The notes below the pieces were generated by a model that saw only the letters and a list, made by a program, of their open reading frames with translations, was not told the origin of the DNA and made no database searches. The position numbers were made by a program, and so were the translations under genes. A DNA stretch of 64,000 bases from Polymorphobacter megasporae (lineage in GTDB: Bacteria; Pseudomonadota; Alphaproteobacteria; Sphingomonadales; Sphingomonadaceae): positions 124,001 through 188,000 of the forward strand of contig NZ_CP081849.1 in NCBI RefSeq assembly GCF_018982885.2. The letters run 5' to 3'. Position 1 is the first letter of the stretch, and each line of letters starts with the position of its first letter. Shown here in pieces: positions 8,404 to 15,888 of this stretch.

Positions 8404-9087
8404 TTAATGAACCACAATGGCGCGAGCGGCACTGGTCAGCGTCGATGCCAAGTTTGACGGCACCGGGATGCCGCGCAAATCGACACTGATCCAGGTCGTG
8501 GTGCTGATTGCTTGATTATTGCCGGTGTTTTGAATGACAGCGCCCGTCGCCTGCCCGATCATTTGCTGCACATCGAAGTTATTGCCCATAAGTTCTGAGG
8601 TAAACCCACCACTGGTCTGGCGCAACGCGACGCTGCCAAGCGCCGTGGCCACCGGCGTACCATTGGGCTGGACCGAGAGCGCAGTGCCCACGGTCGGCGG
8701 CAACGAGCCGCCAGTGCCGACGTTGAGCACGGCTGACGTCGGCGCTGGAGCCACCGTGATCAGCGTACCCGCGGCATTGCGGCTGTAGTCGACGACGGGC
8801 GCGGTGCTCCTGCTATCGGCTGCGACGGCACCGGTGGACGTCGCTGGGAGCCCGCCAGCGTAAACTTGCACCCCGGGCTGGCTTGTCGAGAACTGAGTAC
8901 GGAGCGCGACCACGCCATTGACCTGTGTTTCGATCGCCACCCCGATCGCAACATCGGTGCCGTCGGGAAGTCGGATGCCGCCGCGCATCGTCGCCAACTC
9001 GTAATCGGTGATAGTCGCGCCAAGCGGATGCGCTTCCGCGCTCGTGCCGCCAAAGAGGGTCGCAATAAGTAAGACAGCGCACTTCAT
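8404..9087 (-). CDS. FapE-like secreted protein with a double-glycine-type motif
   Basis: 227 residues. The signal peptide MKCAVLLIATLFGGTSAEA is followed at residues 26-37 by ITDYELATMRGG, which matches the LSxxELxxIxGG pattern of leaders cleaved by C39 peptidases. The rest is Ala/Gly/Thr/Val-rich and probably beta. A C-terminal block, QNTGNNQAISTTTWISVDL, resembles the ends of the two other substrates of the operon. The start overlaps the stop of the C39 peptidase gene (ATGA), implying translational coupling. In Pseudomonas the gene at this position, fapE, encodes a minor fibre component. The equivalence is inferred. Confidence 0.65.
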   Translation of the reverse strand: MKCAVLLIATLFGGTSAEAHPLGATITDYELATMRGGIRLPDGTDVAIGVAIETQVNGVVALRTQFSTSQPGVQVYAGGLPATSTGAVAADSRSTAPVVDYSRNAAGTLITVAPAPTSAVLNVGTGGSLPPTVGTALSVQPNGTPVATALGSVALRQTSGGFTSELMGNNFDVQQMIGQATGAVIQNTGNNQAISTTTWISVDLRGIPVPSNLASTLTSAARAIVVH

Positions 9088-9788
9088 ATGGCACCGGGTC
9101 CCGGTCTTGTCAGCGCGAGTGCTGCCTGGCTGATTGGCTCCATCGACAGAGTATTCCGTCCACCAGGAGATAAGGCAAGTTCAGACGCGCGACTGAACGA
9201 GGCGTGGGCTAGGTCGTCGCGACCATTAATCACAAACAGCACTCCGTTCCAGTGCTTGGCGAATTCGGCCACGGACATTCGCCGCAAACCCACGGCGGGG
9301 TCGCCGAGCAGCACTGCGGCCCCATCGATCCCCTTGAGCACGACGAAATGTTTGTAACCAAAGACATCTATCAACGCGATGCCGGGCAACCGCGCGTGTG
9401 CCACCTGCGCCAGCGTCACCTTGTAGCCGTCGGCGCTCATGTGGACACTGGCGAGAAACCGCTTCATGTCGAGCAACGAGAAGCCGAGCTTGCGGATCTG
9501 GTCTTTGTCGCCGTCGCGCCACATCCCGGCGAACGCGATTTTCTCGTCGACGGATTCGTCATAATGGTAGCGCAACAGAGTTGCCAACGCCGCCGACCCA
9601 CAGCTAAAATCATATTGCTGCCGAACGACGGTCGTGAATTTCTGCTCGAGCATTGAATGGACGGGATACCCCGCCTCGATTTGGCCACCATAGGTCATCG
9701 CCGTACCGCCCGAATTGACCTCGGCGGCGCAGCCCGGGAGCAGCGCCGCCACGGCAATAAGGGTTGTCCTACGGATGAACCGAAACAT
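9084..9788 (-). CDS. C39-family cysteine peptidase lipoprotein (FapD-like)
   Basis: 234 residues. The N-terminus ends in LLPGCAAE, a plausible lipobox with Cys20, so the enzyme is probably membrane-anchored in the periplasm. Catalytic elements of peptidase C39 are present: Cys63 in QQYDFSCGSAALATLL, His147 in GYKHFVVLKG and Asp163 in LLGDPAVG. C39 domains in peptide exporters cut after double-glycine leaders. In the Pseudomonas fap operon the stand-alone C39 protein FapD is needed for fibre export. The start at 9788 overlaps the end of the small upstream gene by 20 bases. It acts presumably on proteins of this operon. Confidence 0.8.
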   Translation of the reverse strand: MFRFIRRTTLIAVAALLPGCAAEVNSGGTAMTYGGQIEAGYPVHSMLEQKFTTVVRQQYDFSCGSAALATLLRYHYDESVDEKIAFAGMWRDGDKDQIRKLGFSLLDMKRFLASVHMSADGYKVTLAQVAHARLPGIALIDVFGYKHFVVLKGIDGAAVLLGDPAVGLRRMSVAEFAKHWNGVLFVINGRDDLAHASFSRASELALSPGGRNTLSMEPISQAALALTRPGPGAI

Positions 9789-10083
9789 TGACGTTAAGCG
9801 ATGAGCTGATCGCGACGTTGTTGCCCGTGTTGGCGCTGATGATCGCCAAGCCATTAAAGTTCGACAGCGCGTTATCGCTAATCGAGATAACGCCGGTAAT
9901 CGAGTTGCCGTTGACCTGGTTGTCGGTCAGTGTCGTAGCATTGGTCGCGCGGATTGCCTGCGCGATATCGGTCTTGCCTGCGACCTCGCCGAGTTCGGCG
10001 TCTGACACAGGCGGTCCCAATTGCGCCATCGCGGGCGCGCTCAGACCAAGGCCCGCCAACAGAATCAGTCTCAACGTGACCAT
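9769..10083 (-). CDS. Small FapA-like secreted protein
   Basis: 104 residues: signal peptide MVTLRLILLAGLGLSAPAMA, then VSDAELGEVAGK at residues 26-37. This sits at the same position as, and resembles, ITDYELATMRGG in the FapE-like protein. A repetitive Asn/Ser/Ile segment and a C-terminal ISANTGNNVAISSSLNVNV follow. FapA is thought to be a small chaperone-like protein guarding the amyloid subunits; here it could equally be a minor fibre subunit. It lies between the large repeat protein and the peptidase, 70 bases after the former. Confidence 0.65.
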   Translation of the reverse strand: MVTLRLILLAGLGLSAPAMAQLGPPVSDAELGEVAGKTDIAQAIRATNATTLTDNQVNGNSITGVISISDNALSNFNGLAIISANTGNNVAISSSLNVNVSVHP

Positions 10084-10152
10084 CTTAACGATCCTCGCGG
10101 TAGCGACGGGCGGAGTGGACCACGGCCCACTCCGCCCGCCGAGGCGTTGCGC

Positions 10153-11439
10153 TTAGCGAATGGTCAGCGTGCCGATCGACGGCGATACGTTGACCGCCGC
10201 GCTCTGCGAGGCGTTGGCGCCAGTGTTCACGTTCAGGCCCTGGATGCCGGCGAAACCGGAGAAGGACGATCCCGAGAAATTGACACTGTTGTTGACGTAG
10301 GCCCCACTGCCGCCTGCGGCCGTGCTGCTGCCAGGCGTACCCGTGCTGCTGAAGCCGGTCGTCCCCGGTGTGGCTGTGCCACCTTCACCGCCGCCGAGCC
10401 CGTACGTGACGGTGTTTCCCGTCACATAGCTCGCCAAGGTCGAAGAAGCGACCACCGAGCCGCCGCCGAACTGGTTCGACGTTGCCGCTGAACCGGCGGC
10501 GTTGGTCGTCGCCTGGCCGCCCGTCATCGACGAGTCGACATAACTCGCCGAACCGCCATTGGCGGTCGACCCACGGCCACTGTTCGAAAGACTGGTTGTG
10601 GTCGAATGGTCTGAGTTGTCAGTGGTATTGTAACCGCTGGCTCGGTTCGAGTTGTCAGTCGTGGTATTGAACCCCGTCTGGCGATTAGAGTTGTCAGTAT
10701 TGTAACCACTGGCACGGTTTGAAGCATCAGTCGTGGTATTGAAGCCGCTCTGATGGTTCGAATTGTCGGTCGCCGTGTTGTAACCGCTCGCACGGTTCGA
10801 AGCGTCCGTGCTCGTCTTCGTCGTGCTGACCGAGCGGTTACTGTTATCGGTGTTATAGCCGCTGGCGTTGTTCGAGTTGTCAGTGTTATAACCGCTGGCC
10901 CGGTTCGAGTTGTCGGTCGCAGTGTTGTAGCCGCTCGCCCTGTTTGACGCATCGGTGTTGTTCGTCGTCCGATTAGTCGTCGTGTTCACCGAACGATTCG
11001 AATTGTCGGTGTTATAGCCGCTGGCATTGTTGTTATAGCCGCTGGCGCGGTTCGAAGCATCGGTCGTTGTGTTGAACCCGTTCTTCGAGCTATTCGACGC
11101 GTCGGTGTTGGTCGACGTCGTGTTGTAGCCGCTGGCACGGTTAGATGCATCCGTGTCGGTCGTTGTGTTGTAGCCGCTTGCACGGTTCGACTGATCGGTA
11201 GCAGTCGTCGTGTTCGCGGTATTATAGCCGCTGGCGCTGTTCGCGTTGTCGTTATAGCCGCTCGCGCTATTCGAGTTGTCGGTCGCTGTCCGGTTGGTGA
11301 CAGGGTTGTACGACCCATTGGTCGAGTCATTGACCGGCTTGCTCGTGTTGTACGAGCCCGAAGTGTTGCTCGGCACCGTCTGCGCCGATGCCGCCGTAGC
11401 CAACAACGCCGCCATGGTTGTGAGAACGAATCTTGTCAT
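10153..11439 (-). CDS. Asn/Ser/Thr-rich repeat protein, candidate functional-amyloid subunit
   Basis: 428 residues. The signal peptide MTRFVLTTMAALLATAASA is followed by about 15 imperfect units of the form ASGYNTxTDxSNR (12 ASGYN and 3 GFN variants), roughly residues 50-300, then a Gly/Ser/Thr-rich part. A C-terminal block, GLNVNTGANASQSAAVNV, is shared in type with the two small operon proteins. Low complexity with regularly spaced Tyr/Phe, Asn and Gly resembles curli and Fap fibre subunits. An AGGAGG ribosome site precedes the ATG. It is the first and longest gene of the operon, as expected for the main subunit. Amyloid nature is inference. Confidence 0.7.
   Translation of the reverse strand: MTRFVLTTMAALLATAASAQTVPSNTSGSYNTSKPVNDSTNGSYNPVTNRTATDNSNSASGYNDNANSASGYNTANTTTATDQSNRASGYNTTTDTDASNRASGYNTTSTNTDASNSSKNGFNTTTDASNRASGYNNNASGYNTDNSNRSVNTTTNRTTNNTDASNRASGYNTATDNSNRASGYNTDNSNNASGYNTDNSNRSVSTTKTSTDASNRASGYNTATDNSNHQSGFNTTTDASNRASGYNTDNSNRQTGFNTTTDNSNRASGYNTTDNSDHSTTTSLSNSGRGSTANGGSASYVDSSMTGGQATTNAAGSAATSNQFGGGSVVASSTLASYVTGNTVTYGLGGGEGGTATPGTTGFSSTGTPGSSTAAGGSGAYVNNSVNFSGSSFSGFAGIQGLNVNTGANASQSAAVNVSPSIGTLTIR
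10600..11330 (-). repeat. Imperfect in-gene tandem repeats of the candidate amyloid gene
   Basis: The coding sequence is built from repeated blocks around gctggc/gctcgc..gttcga with gtgttgtagcc or gtgttatagcc on the plus strand, in units of about 39-60 bases encoding ASGYN(T)..SNR. Copies differ mostly at third codon positions, so repeat number could change by recombination without loss of frame when the unit length is a multiple of three. Confidence 0.7.
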
Positions 11440-11465
11440 GAGGACCTCCTGATTGCGTCTGCGGG

Positions 11466-11493
11466 CTATAAAAGTCCAACACGAAGAAATCAA
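11466..11493 (-). promoter_or_regulatory. Candidate promoter of the Fap-like operon
   Basis: On the minus strand TTGATT and TTATAG are separated by 16 bases. The -10 box lies 27 bases before the ATG at 11439, leaving room for a short leader with the AGGAGG ribosome site. It is the only good -35/-10 pair I see upstream of the operon. Confidence 0.4.
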
Positions 11494-11716
11494 GGTTTTT
11501 GTTAACGAATATTACCAATGAATTCAACGACAAGTAAAATGAGACTCGTAAACTGAGTGCGACTGGAGGCGTTTCCACCTAATTTATGGTTCATCGCCGT
11601 TGCGAGTCGACCTCTACCTATCGGTCGTGTCGACTATATCAAGAGATGGTAGGCCGTTATTGTTTGGCCGGTAGGTTGCTATTTATTTTGATCTGGTACG
11701 TCATTTGACTTGCTCA

Positions 11717-11959
11717 GAAACAGTTTGAGTATGGGTTGAAGCGGTGGCGCGGTCGTGATTCAAGCTTGGGATGTGGACCCGAGCGAGCCGTGGCCGGATG
11801 GCTGGATTTGAGCAGCGAGCGAAGCGCTGCCCGACCGACCTGACGGACGAGGAGTGGCGGTTTATCGAGCCGTTTCTGCCGCCCGCGCCAAAGCGAAGGC
11901 GCAAGCCGACGACGGATATTCGCGCGGTGCTCGACGCCTTGCGCTATCTTGCTCGGACG
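11717..11959 (+). mobile_element. 5' fragment of an IS5-family element
   Basis: The sequence closely matches the left end and first part of the intact IS at 59187-60083, including gattcaagcttgggatgtgg and the transposase start [20 protein letters not shown]. The frame stops matching at about 11959, where unrelated Tn3 transposase sequence begins. The left repeat is degenerate (gaaacagtttgagtatgg). Confidence 0.75.
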
Positions 11960-13092
11960 TGTGGTGCGATGGCTCCAATCTCGGGCTCGCGCGCATGGCT
12001 GAGGCGAGCCAGGGCGTCACACCCGACCAGCTCACCTGGACGCAATCGGCCTATATCCGCCCCGAGACCTACAAGTCAGCGCTCGCCCGGATCATCGACG
12101 CCCATCACGTACTGCCGATTGCGGCGGTGTGGGGCCAGGGCACCACCTCGTCGTCCGACGGCCAGTTCGTCCGCTCGGGCAAACGCGGCCAGGGAGCGGG
12201 CGAGGTCAACGCGCGCTACGGCGTCGATCCGGGCTTCTCGTTCTACACGCACGTCTCCGACCAGCACGGTCCCTACCACGTGAAGGTGATCTCGGCGGCG
12301 ACGCACGAAGCGCGTTACGTCCTCGACGGTCTACTCCATCACGGGACGGGCCTCGCGATCGACACGCATTACACCGACACCGGCGGCGCGACCGATCACC
12401 TGTTCGCGCTCTGCCGGATGCTCGGCTATCGGTTCTGCCCCCGCCTGCGCGACTTTCCCGATCGGCGTCTCGCGAGCTTCGAACCGGTGTCTCACTACCC
12501 GTCGCTCAAATCGATCATGGGGAAGCGGGTAAAGGTCGACGTGATCCGCGACCATTGGGACGAGGTCGTCCGGCTCGTCGCGTCGCTGAAGGCCGGCACC
12601 GTCTTGCCCTCGGCCATGCTGCGCAAGCTCGCCGCCTACGAACGGCAGAATCAGCTCGACCTCGCGCTCCAGGAAATCGGCCGCATCGAGCGGACCCTGT
12701 TCATGCTCGACTGGCTCGAAAGTCCGGCCCTCCGCCAACGGTGTCAGGCAGGGCTGAACAAGAGCGAGCAACGTCACGCCTTCACCGGCGCGATCTGCAC
12801 GTTCAAGCAGGGCCGCATTGCAGATCGGACCCACGAAGCGCAGCAGTTCCGCGCGTCGGGACTGAACCTCGTTATCGCCGCGATCGTCTACTGGAACTCG
12901 ACATATATCGCCGATGCGGTCGCCCACCTCCGCGCAATCGTCGAACCGGTGCCCGATGACTTGCTGGCCCATTTCTCCCCCGTAGGATGGAGTCACATCG
13001 CGTTCTCGGGCGATTTCCTGTGGGATCGCGCTGCTCGGTCCGGTGGCGGACGTCGACCGCTCAACATGTCTCGCCAACAACTTGCGGCGTGA
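11960..13092 (+). pseudogene. 3' part of a Tn3-family transposase, fused to an IS5 scrap
   Basis: From VWCDGSNLGLARMAEASQG to the stop at 13092 this is the C-terminal roughly 375 residues of a Tn3-family TnpA. Visible elements are GQGTTSSSDGQFVRSGKRG, YTHVSDQHGPYH (catalytic Asp region), HYTDTGGATDHLFALCRMLG and the terminal LLAHFSPVGWSHIAFSGDFL. The N-terminal 600 or so residues are missing and replaced by an IS5 5' end in another frame. The long reading frame that starts at 11854 inside the IS5 part is therefore an accident of the fusion. Confidence 0.8.
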
Positions 13093-13289
13093 CCTTGGCT
13101 GCGTTTGTGGAATGTTCTCGGCTAGCGTTGTTTACGGGGCATTCAATGCGATGGCCTCAGGCTGCTCGACAGGGGGCCACCGTGTTCAAAATGCGTGAAG
13201 TCAGTCGCCATAAGTCGATGGAGGTTCTGTCGGACTATGTCCGCAACCAAGAGCTGTTTCGCGATCATGCAGGGTCGGGGTTTTTATAG
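13093..13289 (+). pseudogene. C-terminal remnant of a tyrosine recombinase (integrase)
   Basis: The frame reads FTGHSMR and then, after a small deletion or frameshift, ARQGATVFKMREVSRHKSME followed by VLSDYVRNQELF and the tail DHAGSGFL. GHSxR...RHKSxExLxxYVR...DHAGxGxL is the end of a phage-type tyrosine recombinase with the second Arg/His box and the Tyr nucleophile. The preceding catalytic half is absent. It marks an old integration end beside the transposon scraps. Confidence 0.65.
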
Positions 13290-13598
13290 CCTGCAGAGAT
13301 CCTTGGCTGCCCGATCGGGGCGGCGCCGAGAGAATCGTTGGCCACCGGACGGCGAGAATTGGGCGGAAGCGGCCAAGCGACGGCGCCGAGCCCCCTGCCA
13401 GCGCATGTGTGCGCATGTTGGCAAGTGTCTGTAGTTTCGGTTCGCCCCTGATGGCATTCGCAGGGTAGCCGAGGTCGATATACGCCCTCCGATGTCATAC
13501 GCGTTGCGCAATGGCTGCGATGCTCATAGCCTCTTACTGGCTTGGAGAAGATCGCCAGCAGAGGCGCACTCGGGCCGGGCAACAGGGGACGATCGCAC
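13290..13598. other. Intergenic, no gene seen
   Basis: About 310 bases between the integrase scrap and the B12-domain regulator. I see no domain, RNA gene or obvious operator. A ggcggcgccgag motif occurs twice (13320s and 13380s), a short imperfect repeat of no evident role. Confidence 0.35.
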
Positions 13599-14441
13599 AT
13601 GGCGTCAGTGCACGAAACGTCGGGAGTCACACCTTCTGGCTTCCAGTCGTATCCGCGAGAAGCCTCGCCGATACGCATGGCGCGGCTTATTGAAGGGGAG
13701 ATCATTCCACGCCTCCTGCTTGCGCACCGAAACGACGCAGCGACGCCACTGCGGCCATTGACCGTGCCCGCCACGATCAGTCGCGCCGATGCCGAAACGA
13801 TTGCCGGCATGACCCTGAAGGTGGAAGTCTTCGAACTGGTTGCTTATGCCGAGCGCTTTCTCGAACGTGGCGTTTCGATCGACTCAATCTACCTCGATCT
13901 GCTCGCGCCAGCGGCGCGCACGCTTGGGTCGTGGTGGGACAACGATATGTGCGACTTCGTCGACGTGACGATGGGACTATGGCGCTTGCAGCAGGTCGTC
14001 CACGAGATGGGGGTGCGCGCATCGTGTACGAGTGTGCGCACCCGCGCCGACCGAAGCGTGCTGTTCACCGTGCCGCCGGGCGACCAGCACAGTTTCGGCT
14101 TGGTGATGATCGAGGAGTTCTTCCGGCGTGCTGGATGGCGTACATGGAGTGCGCCCGACGCGGGACTGGCCGCTCTAAAGGCGATCGTCGGTCGGCAGTG
14201 GTTCGAACTTATCGGCCTAACGGTCAGCAACGTGGAACATGTCGCGAATATGCCGGATTTGATCCGCGCGCTGCGTGGAGCGTCGCAGAATCCCGCTGTC
14301 GGAGTGATGGTCGGCGGGCAAATCTTCAGCGAGAATCCCGCGCTAGCGGACGAAACGGGTGCGGACGCCACGGCGGCGGACGGCGCGTCCGCGCTGGTCG
14401 CGGCGGAGCGCCTCGTTGAACAGCTCAGTCGTCGTATCTAG
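13599..14441 (+). CDS. PpaA/AerR-like cobalamin-binding regulator
   Basis: 280 residues. The N-terminal MARLIEGEIIPRLLLAHR is characteristic of the PpaA/AerR family, which bind B12 and antagonise the PpsR/CrtJ repressor of photosynthesis genes in alphaproteobacteria. A helical cap (VEVFELVAYAERFLERGV, LGSWWDNDMCDFVDVTMG) precedes a Rossmann-like B12-binding domain with GDQHSFGLVMIEEFF, the DxHxxG cobalamin motif, and NPAVGVMVGGQIFSE. ATG 13599 has AGGGGAC 10 bases upstream; internal starts such as 13677 would give a short form as known for AerR. No photosynthesis or ppsR gene lies nearby. Confidence 0.75.
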   Translation: MASVHETSGVTPSGFQSYPREASPIRMARLIEGEIIPRLLLAHRNDAATPLRPLTVPATISRADAETIAGMTLKVEVFELVAYAERFLERGVSIDSIYLDLLAPAARTLGSWWDNDMCDFVDVTMGLWRLQQVVHEMGVRASCTSVRTRADRSVLFTVPPGDQHSFGLVMIEEFFRRAGWRTWSAPDAGLAALKAIVGRQWFELIGLTVSNVEHVANMPDLIRALRGASQNPAVGVMVGGQIFSENPALADETGADATAADGASALVAAERLVEQLSRRI

Positions 14442-14776
14442 TCGACCCGCCGAAACCTTGGGTACCCTCGACAGCGACGTCGTTGGGTGGCTGACGGCGA
14501 CCGCAGGCGAACGCGCGCTAGTGGTCTAATGCCGACGGAATCATCCGCGACTGTGCGGATAACGATGCGGCGCTGCCTCCGGGAAAGGTCGCAACGCGGC
14601 ATCGCCTAGCGCGGAAGCGATGAACGTAGTTTCAGTCCTAGTCTAACTTATTGATATAATTTAGCATAATCTAGATTATCGGACTTTGGCATGACACAAC
14701 CATGCCGGAACGATCCGGCCTGCCTTAGGTCCACCACTACATATTGTACCCGCTGGCCTGCTTGAGCCAACGATCC
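14442..14776. other. Intergenic, no gene seen
   Basis: 335 bases between convergent genes. A low-GC patch around 14640-14690 (attgatataatttagcataatctagat) could be a terminator or recombination boundary at the edge of the defence island, but no hairpin with a T-run is clear. Confidence 0.35.
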
Positions 14777-15793
14777 TCAATTGAGGCCGCACAGACGAAG
14801 GAAAGCCTTCTCGAACTCGACCCTCCCACCTGCGGTGGTAGGTAGCCGGTAGGTATGCAGGCGAACCTCGCATTCCCCGATCGCTTTCACCAGCGCAGGC
14901 TGAGGCAGCGCCGGGAGGAGTAGGACGAGATCGTGGTCGCCGAGCTTCGGTAGCAGTTTGGGATACAGCTGAAGCTGCCCCATACCGCCGTAGACGTCGG
15001 CTGCCGAGTTTCCAGTCTTTATTTCGACCAGAAGTGCACCGCCGGGCGCGGCGACGACCGCGTCGACCTCGTAGCCGGCCGCGTGCCTCGGTTTGTCGAT
15101 CGCGATACCGGTCGGGCGGAGAAGCGAAGTGAGCGCCTGCCAGACTTCCCCTTGTAGCCGTCTTACCTCTAGTGGCTCTAGCGCCTCCCGAGCTCCGACG
15201 GTGTAGCTCCCCGCATCCTCGTCACGACCGAGCCCACCTATGGGTGCCGTGTCCGGCAGATCACCATCGGCCTCAGCGTAGCGAAGGCGCGCCAGCGAGC
15301 AGCGGTCGACGAAGCGGCCGGTGGCATCCAGGATCTCGTCCGGGCCGACGTCGAGCCGGGTCACGATGTGCCACTCCCGCTTCTTTCCGCTGGTATCGCC
15401 CTTGAGCACGGTAGTAGGTTTGAGGCCGGTCAAACGACTGAACTCCTCCTCGAGGATGGGACTGTTCCCGGCGACTGGCGAGTTCAGCCGCCCCTGCCTT
15501 ATCAGAAAGACGACCCCGCCTTCGTCGACCGCGATGCCAGACGTCACGTTCGCGTCGCCCGGCGTATCCGCCTCGTTGATCTGGACGGCCCAGTAGCTAC
15601 CGGTTGAGTCCGTCCCGAGCGAAGTTCGCGAGCCCAAGCGCTCGCTCCGACTGTCAGGCTGGTTGCGGAAGACAATGCGCTGCTCCGGCAAACGCCAGAG
15701 GGCGCCGTCCCTCACGCCCTTCTCAAGTAGCGCGGCCCGCCATACCTCGAAGGCGCGACCGACGACCCGAGGATCCGAACTCATGGTCAGCAT
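14777..15793 (-). CDS. PD-(D/E)XK nuclease-domain protein
   Basis: About 338 residues. The C-terminal third has GYEVDAVVAAPGGALLVEIK followed by QLQLYPKLL, fitting the D-(x)n-E-x-K core of restriction-endonuclease-like folds (Asp in the EVDAVV strand, EIK in the next, then the conserved helix with Gln). The N-terminal 200 residues are unrecognised. It is last in a minus-strand series, 93-96 bases after the AddA-like gene. ATG 15793 follows AGGAGA. Its role is probably DNA cleavage within this defence-type cluster; the substrate is unknown. Confidence 0.6.
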   Translation of the reverse strand: MLTMSSDPRVVGRAFEVWRAALLEKGVRDGALWRLPEQRIVFRNQPDSRSERLGSRTSLGTDSTGSYWAVQINEADTPGDANVTSGIAVDEGGVVFLIRQGRLNSPVAGNSPILEEEFSRLTGLKPTTVLKGDTSGKKREWHIVTRLDVGPDEILDATGRFVDRCSLARLRYAEADGDLPDTAPIGGLGRDEDAGSYTVGAREALEPLEVRRLQGEVWQALTSLLRPTGIAIDKPRHAAGYEVDAVVAAPGGALLVEIKTGNSAADVYGGMGQLQLYPKLLPKLGDHDLVLLLPALPQPALVKAIGECEVRLHTYRLPTTAGGRVEFEKAFLRLCGLN

Positions 15794-15888
15794 CACGTCT
15801 CCTCTATCGTTGACACGGTGACCGCGAAGCTGTGCGAAAGACCAGGAGAAAGTGTCAAGGATTAGATCGGAAACGCGGTTTACATCGG

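Noticed and set aside
10600-11330. CRISPR-like array
   Set aside because: The repeats are imperfect and code in frame for ASGYN units; there are no unique spacers of fixed length and no cas genes.
12129-12959. Long plus-strand frame of Arg/Pro-rich protein
   Set aside because: It is an out-of-frame reading of the Tn3 transposase fragment, with the composition typical of shadow frames in GC-rich DNA.
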